Notes under the pieces: generated by a model
Told to the model about the DNA's origin: nothing
What the model saw: the letters and a program-made list of their open reading frames with translations, nothing else
The model's database searches: none
Shown here: positions 8,384 to 16,314 of the stretch, one piece after another
Layout of the letters: each line of letters starts with the position of its first letter
How positions within the stretch are numbered: position 1 is the first letter of the stretch
Origin: Xylanimonas allomyrinae
GTDB taxonomy: Bacteria > Actinomycetota > Actinomycetes > Actinomycetales > Cellulomonadaceae
Assembly: GCF_004135345.1 (NCBI RefSeq)
Contig: NZ_CP035495.1
Location: 2,108,001 to 2,172,000 of the forward strand
Length of the DNA stretch: 64,000 nucleotides
Direction: 5' to 3'
Program-made: the position numbers and the translations under genes

Positions 8384-9487
8384 TCAGCGCTGGACGCGGG
8401 CGCTGCCGCCTGCGGCAAGCTTGGCGACCTCGGACAGCGTCGCCGTCGTGGTGTCGCCCGGCGTCGTCATCGCGAGGGCGCCGTGGGCGGCACCGTACTC
8501 GACCGCCTCCTGGAGCGTGGTCAGCTCCAGGAGGCCGTAGGCCAGGCCCGAGGCGAACGAGTCGCCGCCGCCGACGCGGTCGTAGATCTCCAGGTCGGGG
8601 CGGTGCGTCGCCTCGACGAAGCCCTCGGCGCGCGACCAGGCGATGGCACCCCAGTCGTTGCGGGTCGCCGAGCGGACGCCGCGCAGCGTCGTCGCGATGA
8701 CCTGGAAGTTCGGGTACGCCTGCGAGGCCGCGCCGATCATGGAGCGGAACGCCGCCGTGGACAGGTCGGTGAGGTCGTCGGTGACGCCCTCGACCTCGAA
8801 GCCGAGCGAGGCGGTGAAGTCCTCCTCGTTGCCGATCATGACGTCGACGAGCGAGGCGAGGCGCTTGTTGACCTCCTGCGCGCGCGCCGGGCCGCCGATA
8901 CCCTTCCACAGCGAGGGGCGGTAGTTGAGGTCGTAGGAGACCACGGTGCCGTGTGCGCGCGCGGCCGTCATCGCGGCCTCGGCGACGTCGGCCGCCGACT
9001 CGGACAGCGCGGCGAAGATGCCGCCGGTGTGCAGCCAGCGCACGCCCTGGGAGAACAGGGCGTCCCAGTCGACGTCGCCCGGCTTCATCTGCGCGACGGC
9101 GGTGTTGCCGCGGTCGGACAGGCCGACGGCGCCGCGCACCCCGAAGCCGCGCTCGGTGAAGTTGAGCCCGTTGCGCACGGTGCGGCCGATGCCGTCGTAG
9201 TCGCGCCACTGGATCCAGGAGGTGTCGAGGCCCCCGGTGAGGATGAAGTCCTCGACCAGGCGGCCGACCTCGTTGTCCGCGAGCGCCGTCACGACGGCGC
9301 CGCGCAGCCCGAAGGCGCGGCGCAGGCCGCGGGCCACGTTGTACTCGCCGCCGCCCTCCCACACGTCGAACGTGCGGGTGGTGCGGATGCGCCGGTCGCC
9401 GGGGTCGAGGCGCAGCATGACCTCGCCGAGCGAGACGACGTCGTAGCGGCACTCGGCGGCCGGGCGGGTGGTGATCGAGGTGCTCAC
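8384..9487 (-). CDS. kdgK: 2-keto-3-deoxygluconate kinase (PfkB family)
   Basis: Phosphorylates 2-keto-3-deoxygluconate to KDPG, the substrate of the next gene. It has 367 residues with the ribokinase fold: an N-terminal SLGEVMLRLDPGDRRIR, a substrate region with GGGEYNVARGLRRAFG, and the C-terminal ATP/anion-hole motif GGGDSFASGL with catalytic D309. The GTG start at 9487 leaves two bases to the stop of the preceding eda gene, so the two are translationally linked. Sugar specificity is inferred from the pairing with eda and the IclR regulator. Confidence 0.88.
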   Translation of the reverse strand: MSTSITTRPAAECRYDVVSLGEVMLRLDPGDRRIRTTRTFDVWEGGGEYNVARGLRRAFGLRGAVVTALADNEVGRLVEDFILTGGLDTSWIQWRDYDGIGRTVRNGLNFTERGFGVRGAVGLSDRGNTAVAQMKPGDVDWDALFSQGVRWLHTGGIFAALSESAADVAEAAMTAARAHGTVVSYDLNYRPSLWKGIGGPARAQEVNKRLASLVDVMIGNEEDFTASLGFEVEGVTDDLTDLSTAAFRSMIGAASQAYPNFQVIATTLRGVRSATRNDWGAIAWSRAEGFVEATHRPDLEIYDRVGGGDSFASGLAYGLLELTTLQEAVEYGAAHGALAMTTPGDTTTATLSEVAKLAAGGSARVQR

Positions 9488-9489
9488 GG

Positions 9490-10134
9490 TCAGTCCTCCG
9501 TCGTCGGCGCGGCGAGCGCGACGGCCTCGGCCGCGCGCCGGGAGATCTCGGCCCAGTCGCCGGCGGTGACCAGCGGCCGCTCGACCATCCACGAGCCGCC
9601 CGCGGCGATGACCGAGGGCAGGTCGAGGTAGTCGTGCAGGTTGGCGGCGTTGACGCCGCCGGTGGGCATGAACCGCACCTGCGGGAAGGGGGCGGACAGG
9701 GCCTTGATCGCGGCCGGCCCGCCCGCGACGGAGGCCGGGAACAGCTTGACGGTGCGTACGCCCAGGTCGAGGGCGCGCATCACGTCCGACGCCGTCGCGA
9801 CGCCGGGCAGGATCGGCACGTCGCGCTCCTGCGCGCGGCGGATCACGGGTTCGAACGTGCCGGGCGAGACGACGAAGCGCGCTCCGGCGTCGACGACCTC
9901 GTCGACCTGGGCGGCGGTGAGGACGGTGCCCGCGCCGACGAGCACGTCGGGCTGCTCGGCGGCGACGGCGCGCAGGGCGGCGAGGGCGTTCGGCAGCCGC
10001 AGCGTGATCTCGGCGACGGGCAGGCCGCCCGCCATGAGGGCGTCGGCGAGGCGCGCGCCCTCGTCCGCGCCGTCGACGACGACGACGGGGACGATGCGCA
10101 GCGCGGCGATCCGGTCGAGGACAGTGGCGTCCAT
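9490..10134 (-). CDS. eda: KDPG/KHG aldolase
   Basis: Cleaves 2-keto-3-deoxy-6-phosphogluconate into pyruvate and glyceraldehyde-3-phosphate. It has 214 residues. The class I aldolase residues are visible: catalytic E42 in VAEITLR and the Schiff-base lysine K130 in RTVKLFPAS; VGAGTVLT and FMPTGGVNAANL line the phosphate site. The start ATG at 10134 was chosen because family similarity begins at MDATVLDRIAALRIVPVV. It is first in a two-gene operon with kdgK, which handles keto-deoxy sugar acids from uronates such as pectin or alginate. Confidence 0.93.
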   Translation of the reverse strand: MDATVLDRIAALRIVPVVVVDGADEGARLADALMAGGLPVAEITLRLPNALAALRAVAAEQPDVLVGAGTVLTAAQVDEVVDAGARFVVSPGTFEPVIRRAQERDVPILPGVATASDVMRALDLGVRTVKLFPASVAGGPAAIKALSAPFPQVRFMPTGGVNAANLHDYLDLPSVIAAGGSWMVERPLVTAGDWAEISRRAAEAVALAAPTTED

Positions 10135-10271
10135 CGGGGCTCCGTTCCTGGTGTCCGGGCGCGTTCGCGGAGGCGTCTGGACGAGCCGGTCGAGCGGGGC
10201 TCGGCTCGCCGTTTCGTGATAGCGAACGCGAGTTGTATCCTGTGCAACGTACGCTACCCGAAGGAGGGGCC
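10135..10271. promoter_or_regulatory. Divergent promoter/operator region of eda-kdgK and iclR
   Basis: 137 bases between the eda start and the IclR start. The AT-richest part, at 10215-10260, contains GATAGCGAACGCGAG and TTGTATCCTGTGCAA, an imperfect TTG-N9-CAA dyad that is a candidate IclR operator. The IclR RBS AAGGAGG is at 10261-10267. The dyad is weak, so the exact operator is uncertain. Confidence 0.4.
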
Positions 10272-11039
10272 ATGCCCGCACCGAGCCCGATCGGCGCCGT
10301 CGACAAGGCGCTCCTCGCACTCGACGCCCTCGCCCGCGCCGGTGCCGGCGGCGCACAGCTCGCCGAGCTCGCCGCCGAGGTCGGCGTCCACAAGACGACC
10401 CTGCACCGCACCCTGGCCGCGCTGCGCCACCGCGGGTACGCCGAGCAGACGCCCGACGGCGCCTACCGGCTGGGCGCCGCGGCGCTCGCCCTGGGCAGCA
10501 CCTTCCTCAGCGAGGAGAACCTGCCCGGCCTGCTGCACCACGCCCTCGCCACCCTCAGCCGCGAGGTCGACGAGCTCGTCCACCTCGGCGCGCTCGCCGG
10601 GCGCGAGATCGTCTACCTCGACAAGGTCGAGCCGCAGCGCGCCGTGCGCGTGTGGTCCGCCGTCGGGAGGCACCGCCCCGCGGCGACGACCGCGCTCGGA
10701 CGCGCCTGGCTCGCGGCCGCCGAGGACGCGGGCGACACGCTCGACGACGCCGCGCTCACCCGGCTCGCGGGCGACGACGCCGACCCGGCGACGCTGCGCC
10801 GCGCGATCGACGCGGCCCGCGCCCGCGGCTACGCCGAGGAGAACGAGGAGAACGAACCCGGCATCGCGTGCGTCGCCGTCGCCGTCCTGCGCGCAGGGCG
10901 GCCCGTCGCGGCCGTGAGCATCACGGCCCCCGCCGAGCGGCTCACCGGCACCACGCGCCGCGAGCGCGTCAGCGCACTCAGAGAGTCTTTGCCCGGGTGG
11001 CTTCCCGCCGGACTGGGCGTGCCCGCGGCGATCGCGTGA
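10272..11039 (+). CDS. IclR family transcriptional regulator (KdgR-like)
   Basis: A 255-residue regulator. The N-terminal winged helix-turn-helix (about residues 10-70: LAELAAEVGVHKTTLHRTLAALRHRGY) is followed by the IclR effector domain (VDELVHLGALAGREIVYLDKVE, then ENEPGIACVAVAVL). It is divergent from eda-kdgK, so a repressor sensing 2-keto-3-deoxygluconate is likely; this is inferred from position. ATG 10272 was chosen for the strong RBS AAGGAGG four bases upstream. Confidence 0.88.
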   Translation: MPAPSPIGAVDKALLALDALARAGAGGAQLAELAAEVGVHKTTLHRTLAALRHRGYAEQTPDGAYRLGAAALALGSTFLSEENLPGLLHHALATLSREVDELVHLGALAGREIVYLDKVEPQRAVRVWSAVGRHRPAATTALGRAWLAAAEDAGDTLDDAALTRLAGDDADPATLRRAIDAARARGYAEENEENEPGIACVAVAVLRAGRPVAAVSITAPAERLTGTTRRERVSALRESLPGWLPAGLGVPAAIA

Positions 11040-11052
11040 GAAGGTGGTGAAC

Positions 11053-11436
11053 ATGACGGTGCTCGTGGCGTGCAACGACTCCCCTCACGGCGTGGCGGCG
11101 CTGCGCGCCGGCGCTTCCGAGGCAGCCCGACGACGCCTCCCCCTCGCGGTGCTGGTGCTCAACCCCGGCACCCAGCCGCCCGCGACCCTGGCCACGGCGC
11201 TCGCGGCCCTCCCGCCCGGCGTCGCCGCCCCCGCCGTCACCTACCGTCCCGCGGACGCCGAGCCCAGCGACGCGATCCTCGACACCGCCGAGGCGGTCCA
11301 CGCGACGCTGGTGGCCATCGGCACCCGCAACCGGTCGAGCGAGGGCACGTTCGTGCTGGGGACGACGACGCAACGCGTGCTGCTCGACGCACCGGTACCG
11401 GTGCTCGTGGTCAAGGCGACCTACACGACGCCCTGA
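11053..11436 (+). CDS. Universal stress protein (UspA domain)
   Basis: A single-domain UspA protein of 127 residues: TVLVACNDSPHGVAALRAGASEAARR at the N terminus, AVHATLVAIGTRNRS in the middle and the nucleotide-loop region VLGTTTQRVLLDAPVPVLVVK at the C terminus. The ATP-binding G-2x-G-9x-G(S/T) motif is not well kept, so ATP binding is doubtful. ATG 11053 is preferred over GTG 11044 because AAGGTGG then forms the RBS. It starts 13 bases after the IclR stop and may be co-transcribed with it. Confidence 0.82.
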   Translation: MTVLVACNDSPHGVAALRAGASEAARRRLPLAVLVLNPGTQPPATLATALAALPPGVAAPAVTYRPADAEPSDAILDTAEAVHATLVAIGTRNRSSEGTFVLGTTTQRVLLDAPVPVLVVKATYTTP

Positions 11437-11507
11437 GCGGTCACGGAGGACCTGCGCATTCCGGACGCGCGCTAGCCTGGCACCGAACGCGACCCCGGGG
11501 AGTTCTT

Positions 11508-12170
11508 GTGACCATCACGCCCGCCACCGTGTCCGACGAGGCGCCCGACGACGTCCTCGGCGAACCGCGGCCGACCGGCTTCTTCCACTCGCGGCGCTGG
11601 CTGTTCGGCGAGATGCTCGTCGGCGCGCTGATCTCGTTGTTCGCTGCCTTCAAGCTCTCGTCGGAGGCCGTGACGCTCGCAGCCAACCCCGACGCGGTCC
11701 TCTCGTGCGACATCAGCACGGTGGTGTCCTGCTCGACGGTCGCGCTGTCGTGGCAGGCGTCGCTCTTCGGGTTCCCCAACGCGTTCCTCGGCCTGGCCGC
11801 CGAGCCCGTCGTCATCACGATCGCCGTGCTGGGTCTGGCGGGGACGCGGTTCCCGAAGTGGTTCATGATCGCCGCGCAGACGATCTACCTGTTCGGGTTC
11901 GTGTTCGCCTACTGGCTCTTCTTCGAGGCCGTCTTCCAGATCCACGCGCTGTGCCCGTGGTGCCTGACGGTGCAGCTGGCGACCACCGTCGTCTTCTTCT
12001 CGATGCTGCACCTCAACATCCTCGACAACAACCTGCACTGGCCGCCGAGAGTCCAGCGCGCAGCGATGGCGGTGGTGCGCAGCGGCGGGCTGGGCTTCCT
12101 GCTGTCGGCGTGGCTCCTCGCGACGCTCGCCGTCGTCGTCCTCAAGTACGGCGCCGCTCTGCTCGGCTGA
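11508..12170 (+). CDS. Vitamin K epoxide reductase (VKOR) family protein
   Basis: An integral membrane thiol oxidase of 220 residues that regenerates disulfide-forming partners using menaquinone. Both redox pairs are visible: the loop pair C67/C75 in SCDISTVVSC and the active CPWC motif C149-C152 at the membrane face. Five hydrophobic segments are present. The GTG start at 11508 follows the purine-rich CCCCGGGGAG. No DsbA-like partner is adjacent. In actinobacteria VKOR replaces DsbB for folding of secreted proteins. Confidence 0.92.
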   Translation: MTITPATVSDEAPDDVLGEPRPTGFFHSRRWLFGEMLVGALISLFAAFKLSSEAVTLAANPDAVLSCDISTVVSCSTVALSWQASLFGFPNAFLGLAAEPVVITIAVLGLAGTRFPKWFMIAAQTIYLFGFVFAYWLFFEAVFQIHALCPWCLTVQLATTVVFFSMLHLNILDNNLHWPPRVQRAAMAVVRSGGLGFLLSAWLLATLAVVVLKYGAALLG

Positions 12171-12203
12171 CGCGCGCCGCCAGACGCACGCCAGCCGGCG
12201 CGG

Positions 12204-12692
12204 TCAGGCGTGGACGTGCCCGTGCACTCCGGTCTGGGCCGCGATGTCGTGCTCGGCCTGACCGAGCAGGGTGTCGGCCAGGCGCCGCAGCGCCCGCCCG
12301 GCGGCGATCTCGTCGCCGACGACGGCGACCTCCACGTCGGCCGGGTCCTTCTGCGCACGTCCGACGGCACGCAGCCTGCCGACGTCGCCTGCCACGAGCG
12401 TCGCCTCCGCCGTCGTGCTCGGGCCCGACTCGACCATCGTCACCTGCACGTGCCACGTGCGGCTGCGCGGGTGCGCGACGGTCGCGTCCGCCTGCTCGGC
12501 GTGCTCCGCGGCCGGCTGGACCAGGCAGTCGCCGCCGGGGAACACCAGCGACTCCTCGTCCGTGTCCGACCAGCGCACCGTGTAGGGCGGGCCACCGCCC
12601 TCGCCGCGCACCGCCGTGACGACGCCGTCGCGCACCGCGCCGTCGACCCGGCCCGACGCCCGTACGATCCGGTCTCCCACTGTCGCCCTCAT
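12204..12692 (-). CDS. DUF1918 - DUF1876 two-domain protein
   Basis: 162 residues. The N-terminal DUF1918 domain (about 1-60) reads MRATVGDRIVRASGRVDGAVRDG and later VRWSDTDEESLVFPGGDCLV, a small beta-barrel also found in SH3-like proteins. The C-terminal DUF1876 (dsRBD-like) domain starts at TWHVQVTMVESGPSTTAEATL and ends in RALRRLADTLLGQAEHDIAA. In most actinobacteria the two domains are separate proteins; here they are joined. The function is unknown. The RBS GAGGAGG precedes the ATG at 12692. It is divergent from the reductase gene. Confidence 0.75.
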   Translation of the reverse strand: MRATVGDRIVRASGRVDGAVRDGVVTAVRGEGGGPPYTVRWSDTDEESLVFPGGDCLVQPAAEHAEQADATVAHPRSRTWHVQVTMVESGPSTTAEATLVAGDVGRLRAVGRAQKDPADVEVAVVGDEIAAGRALRRLADTLLGQAEHDIAAQTGVHGHVHA

Positions 12693-12764
12693 GGTCGTCC
12701 TCCTCGTCGTCGAGTGGTGCCTTCCATCATGCGCCGCGAGGCTGGTCCTCGGGAGGTCGGCACC

Positions 12765-13361
12765 ATGGGAACGGTCACCGTCTACGAGCACATCACACTC
12801 GACGGCGTCATGCAGGCGCCGTGGCGAGCCGACACCGACGTGCGCGGCGGGTTCGCCCACGGCGGCTGGGCCACCGGGTACGACGACGACGTGCTCGCGC
12901 AGATCACGGCGACGATGCTGGCGTCGAGCACGGGCCTGCTGCTGGGGATCCGCACCTATGAGGACCTGCTGCGGCACGCCACGACCGACGCGCCGGGGCC
13001 GCCCCCGCAGGAGCTCCTGGACACGCCCAAGCACGTCGTCAGCCGCGACCCCTCGACGCCGCTGCCGTACCCGAACAGCGAGCTGCACGCGGGCGACGCC
13101 CACCTGACCGTGCGGCGCCTGAAGGAGTCGTGGGACGGGACGCTCACCGTGCTCGGCAGCGGCGAGCTGGTGCAGGCGCTCGACGCAGCCGGGCTGGTCG
13201 ACGAGTACGTGCTGCTGATCTACCCGATCCTGCTGGGCTCCGGCCACCGCCTGTTCGCCGAGGAGCACCACAAGGACCTGCGCCTGCTCGACGCGACACC
13301 GACGACGACGGGCGTGCTCGCCTGCCGCTACGCCGTCGGGCGGCTCACGACGGCTCGCTGA
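12765..13361 (+). CDS. Dihydrofolate reductase-like (RibD C-terminal) family protein
   Basis: 198 residues of the RibD C-terminal/DHFR-like fold. MGTVTVYEHITLDGVMQAP begins the first strand, GLLLGIRTYEDLL and KHVVSRDPS follow, and LTVLGSGELVQALDAAGLVDEYVLLIYPILLGSGHRLF is the classic C-terminal signature. This is the YyaP/YwjB-like group, NADPH-dependent reductases of unknown substrate and not the folate enzyme. ATG 12765 has the RBS GGGAGG. Confidence 0.87.
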   Translation: MGTVTVYEHITLDGVMQAPWRADTDVRGGFAHGGWATGYDDDVLAQITATMLASSTGLLLGIRTYEDLLRHATTDAPGPPPQELLDTPKHVVSRDPSTPLPYPNSELHAGDAHLTVRRLKESWDGTLTVLGSGELVQALDAAGLVDEYVLLIYPILLGSGHRLFAEEHHKDLRLLDATPTTTGVLACRYAVGRLTTAR

Positions 13362-13421
13362 GCGCGGCCGACGTGGACCGTCCCCGGCCGCGCGCCGGTG
13401 CCGGCAGCCCCCGCCGGCGGC

Positions 13422-13476
13422 GTCTCGGCCGCGTCTCGGCCGCGTCTCGGCCGCGTCTCAGCGGCGTCTCAGCGGC
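13422..13476. repeat. 11-bp tandem repeat, five copies, across the bioY stop codon
   Basis: Three units of GTCTCGGCCGC (13422-13454) are followed by two of GTCTCAGCGGC (13455-13476). The array covers the bioY stop codon and continues into the intergenic space. The period is not a multiple of three. A length change downstream of the stop would be silent, whereas one upstream would alter the C terminus. Confidence 0.85.
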
Positions 13477-14089
13477 GCGCGGAGACGAACCGCTGCGCCG
13501 CCCACAGCGTCGGCAGCACGCCCGCGACGACCGCGGCCTTGACGGCGTCGCCCGCGAGGAAGGGCAGCACGCCCGCGGCGAGCGTCTCGCCGAGCGAGAG
13601 GTGCGCGTACACGGCCAGCCACGGCGCACCCACGGCGTAGACCAGGGCGCTGGCGCCGGCGGCCCCGGCGAAGGTGCGCCACACGGAGCGGTCGCGCCCG
13701 GTCCGCGCGAGCCATCCCATCAGGACGGCGGCCGGCAGGTAGCCGAGGACGTAGCCGAACGACGCGAAGGCCCAGCCGCTCGTGCCGCCTGCGAAGGCCG
13801 GCAGGCCGCTCACGCCCGCGACGACCAGCAGGCCGATCGACGCCGCGGCCAGCCGCGGGCCGAGCGCGGCTCCCACACCGAGCACGGCGAGCGTGCCCAG
13901 CGACAGCGGGACGGGGGTGAAGGGCAACGGCACGGCGACCTGCCCCAGCACGGCGACGGCGACGGCACCGAGCACGACGGCGGTGACGGTGCGCACGCGT
14001 CCGGCGGGCAGGATCTCGACGAGGGTGCGGGCAGGCGCGACGGCGATGGTCTGTGACACGAGTGACCACTGTTCCAGACCGGGCAGCAT
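13469..14089 (-). CDS. bioY: BioY biotin transporter substrate-binding subunit
   Basis: Membrane S-component of an ECF biotin transporter, 206 residues with five to six hydrophobic helices. Family signs are VAVPLPFTPVPLSLGTLAVLGVGAALGPRLAAASIGLL, GLPAFAGGTSGWAFASFGYVLGYLPAAVLMGWLA, and the C-terminal FLAGDAVKAAVVAGVLPTLW. No BioM/BioN partners are nearby, so it must use shared ECF subunits or work alone. The start is uncertain: ATG 14089 is given, GTG 14059 is the alternative, and neither has a clear RBS. The 3' end lies in a tandem repeat. Confidence 0.9.
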   Translation of the reverse strand: MLPGLEQWSLVSQTIAVAPARTLVEILPAGRVRTVTAVVLGAVAVAVLGQVAVPLPFTPVPLSLGTLAVLGVGAALGPRLAAASIGLLVVAGVSGLPAFAGGTSGWAFASFGYVLGYLPAAVLMGWLARTGRDRSVWRTFAGAAGASALVYAVGAPWLAVYAHLSLGETLAAGVLPFLAGDAVKAAVVAGVLPTLWAAQRFVSARR

Positions 14090-14283
14090 CCGGGAAGCCA
14101 CGTCCACCGTCCGGGCGCGTCCGCGCACACCGCGGCGACCGGTCACGACCCGCCGCCGGCGGGCACCGATGCGCGACGAGGGGCGCTGGGGCGCCGCGCC
14201 GCCGCCTAGGGTCGGGTGGACCCAAGGCGCCGCGACCGCGAGACACGCCCGACCGCCAGTCCCGAAACGTACGGAGCGAAGTG

Positions 14284-16173
14284 ATGGGCCACCCGACCGA
14301 GCGCGAGCCCGCGCCCGCGCAGCCGACCCCTGCCCCGGTGACCCCCGCACCCGCGAGCCCTGCACCCGCGAGCCCCGCACCCGCGAGCCCTGCACCCGCG
14401 AGCCCTGCACCCGCGACACAGGCCGCCGTGGCCACGCTCTCGCTGCCCGTCGTCCCCGTGCCGGGCGACGACGCCCCCCGGCGGCGGCGCCTGCGCACCG
14501 TCGCCGTGGCGGCTGCGGGCCTGGCGCTCGTGGCAGGCACGTACGCCGGCGCCCAGTGGCTGCTCACCGGGCGCGTCCCGGCCGGGACCTCCGTCGCGGG
14601 CGTCGACGTCGGCGGGCTCGGGCACGACGACGCCGTCGCGCGGCTCGACGCCGGGCTCGCGGGGGTCACCGGCGATCCGGTCGAGGTGGCGACTGCGGCG
14701 GCGTCGGCATGGGCCGACCCGGCCGACGCGGGCCTGGGCTTCGACGCCGAGGCGACGGTCGACGCGCTCACCGGGTTCTCGCTGGACCCGCTGCGCCTGT
14801 GGGCGCACCTGACCGGCGGCGGCGAGGCCGCCCCGGTCGTCCGCGTGGACGACGAGCGGCTCGCGTCGGCCGCGCAGGACCTCGCCGGCCTGCTCGCGGT
14901 CGAGCCCGTCGACGGCACCGTCGGCTTCACGGACGGGGAGCCCGTGGCCACCGCCGCGCAGGACGGCTCGCGCGTGCAGCCCGAGGACGTGGCCCTGGCG
15001 CTGCGCTCGCGGTGGCTGGTCGAGGACGGCCCGCTCGACGTGCCCGCCGAGACCGTCGCGCCCGCGATCCCCCAGGAGGCGACCGACGCCGCCTACGCGC
15101 AGGCCCGCCTGATCGTCTCCGCTCCCGTGACCGTCGAGGTCGGCGGGCAGGTCCCCGAGCTGCCCGCCGACGTCCTCGCGTCCGCCGCGACCTTCACGCC
15201 GCGCGGCGGCGAGCTCGTGGCCGGGTTCGACGGCGACGCGCTGCGCGACGCCGTCGTCGAGCGCACGACGGACCTGCTGACGCACGCCGAGGACGCCCGG
15301 TTCGTGTTCGCCGACGGGCGGCCGCAGGTCGCCGGAGGCGCGCCCGGGACGACACTCGACGCCGCCGCACTGGCCGAGGCCGTCCGCACGGCCGCGCTCG
15401 GCGACGCGAGGGTCGCTCAGGCCGGTCTCGTGGACCAGGAGCCCGAGCAGACGCGTGCCTCGCTCGAGGCCCTCGGCGTGCGCGAGGTCGTGTCGAGCTT
15501 CTCGACGGCGATCACCAACGACGTCGTCCGCACGAACAACCTGCGGCGTGGCGCCGAGCTGCTGACCGGGACGCTCGTGCGGCCCGGGGAGACGTTCTCG
15601 CTGCTGGACGCGCTGGGTCCGATCACACCCGCGCGAGGGTTCGGCAACGCTCCGGTCATCGTCGGCGGGCAGCTCCAGCCGGGGCTCGGCGGCGGGCTCT
15701 CGCAGATGGCCACCAACGTGTACAACGCGGCGCACTTCGCGGGGTTCGAGATCGTCGAGAGGCAGCCGCACTCGATGTGGATCCCGCGCTACCCGGCGGG
15801 CCGTGAGGCGACGATCGCCACCGGGTCGATCGACCTGCGGTTCCGCAACAACACACCGCACGGCGCCGTGCTGCGCTCGTGGGTCGGAGGCGGGCAGCTC
15901 CACGTCGAGGTGTGGGGCACCGAGCACTTCCGCGTCGAGTCCACGGCCGGGCCCAAGCGCAACGTCCAGCCGGCCCGGGCGACGCCGTCGGCCGACCCGG
16001 GCTGCACCCCGCGCGCGCCCGGGCAGGACGGGTTCACCATCACCAACCACCGCCGCGTGTTCCTCGGCAGCACGCTGGTGAGCGAGAACTCGCACACGTG
16101 GACCTACCGGCCCGACCACGGGGTCTCCTGCACGTACCGGCCCGCGGAGGACGCCGAGCCGGAGGCGTCCTGA
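14284..16173 (+). CDS. VanW-like cell-surface protein with peptidoglycan-binding repeats
   Basis: 629 residues. A proline/alanine-rich cytoplasmic N terminus with PASPA repeats (about 15-45) is followed by one membrane helix (about 75-95, VAVAAAGLALVAGTYAGAQWL) and an extracellular part. Two YoaR/PG-binding-4-like domains come next (VAGVDVGGLGHDDAVARLDAGLAG; later VAGFDGDALRDAVVE), and the C-terminal VanW domain is clear from FSTAITNDVVRTNNLRRGAELLTGTLV, GETFSLLDALGPIT and GGGLSQMATNVYNAAHFAG. Vancomycin resistance is not implied; most such proteins are wall-associated of unknown role. ATG 14284 was chosen, with GGAGCGAAGTG upstream. Confidence 0.88.
   Translation: MGHPTEREPAPAQPTPAPVTPAPASPAPASPAPASPAPASPAPATQAAVATLSLPVVPVPGDDAPRRRRLRTVAVAAAGLALVAGTYAGAQWLLTGRVPAGTSVAGVDVGGLGHDDAVARLDAGLAGVTGDPVEVATAAASAWADPADAGLGFDAEATVDALTGFSLDPLRLWAHLTGGGEAAPVVRVDDERLASAAQDLAGLLAVEPVDGTVGFTDGEPVATAAQDGSRVQPEDVALALRSRWLVEDGPLDVPAETVAPAIPQEATDAAYAQARLIVSAPVTVEVGGQVPELPADVLASAATFTPRGGELVAGFDGDALRDAVVERTTDLLTHAEDARFVFADGRPQVAGGAPGTTLDAAALAEAVRTAALGDARVAQAGLVDQEPEQTRASLEALGVREVVSSFSTAITNDVVRTNNLRRGAELLTGTLVRPGETFSLLDALGPITPARGFGNAPVIVGGQLQPGLGGGLSQMATNVYNAAHFAGFEIVERQPHSMWIPRYPAGREATIATGSIDLRFRNNTPHGAVLRSWVGGGQLHVEVWGTEHFRVESTAGPKRNVQPARATPSADPGCTPRAPGQDGFTITNHRRVFLGSTLVSENSHTWTYRPDHGVSCTYRPAEDAEPEAS
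14347..14416 (+). repeat. 15-bp tandem repeat encoding (A/S)PAPA in VanW-like protein
   Basis: Four full units and one partial unit of GCACCCGCGAGCCC(C/T). In frame they encode repeating APASP residues in the cytoplasmic N-terminal linker. Because the unit is a multiple of three, length changes keep the frame. Confidence 0.9.
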
Positions 16174-16314
16174 CGGACCGCTGCGGGCCTGGGGCCCGAG
16201 CCTGCACGCCGGGGCAAACGGCGAACGCTCTGGGTCAACCACCACCGCGGCCTCCTTCGAGACGCTGGGCGTGATCGCGCGACGTCGCGCCGCCACGCCC
16301 GAGGAGGAGACCCG

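Noticed and set aside
14090-14283. A biotin- or other vitamin-responsive riboswitch between bioY and the VanW-like gene
   Set aside because: No conserved riboswitch core or pairing pattern could be found; the region is short and GC-rich.
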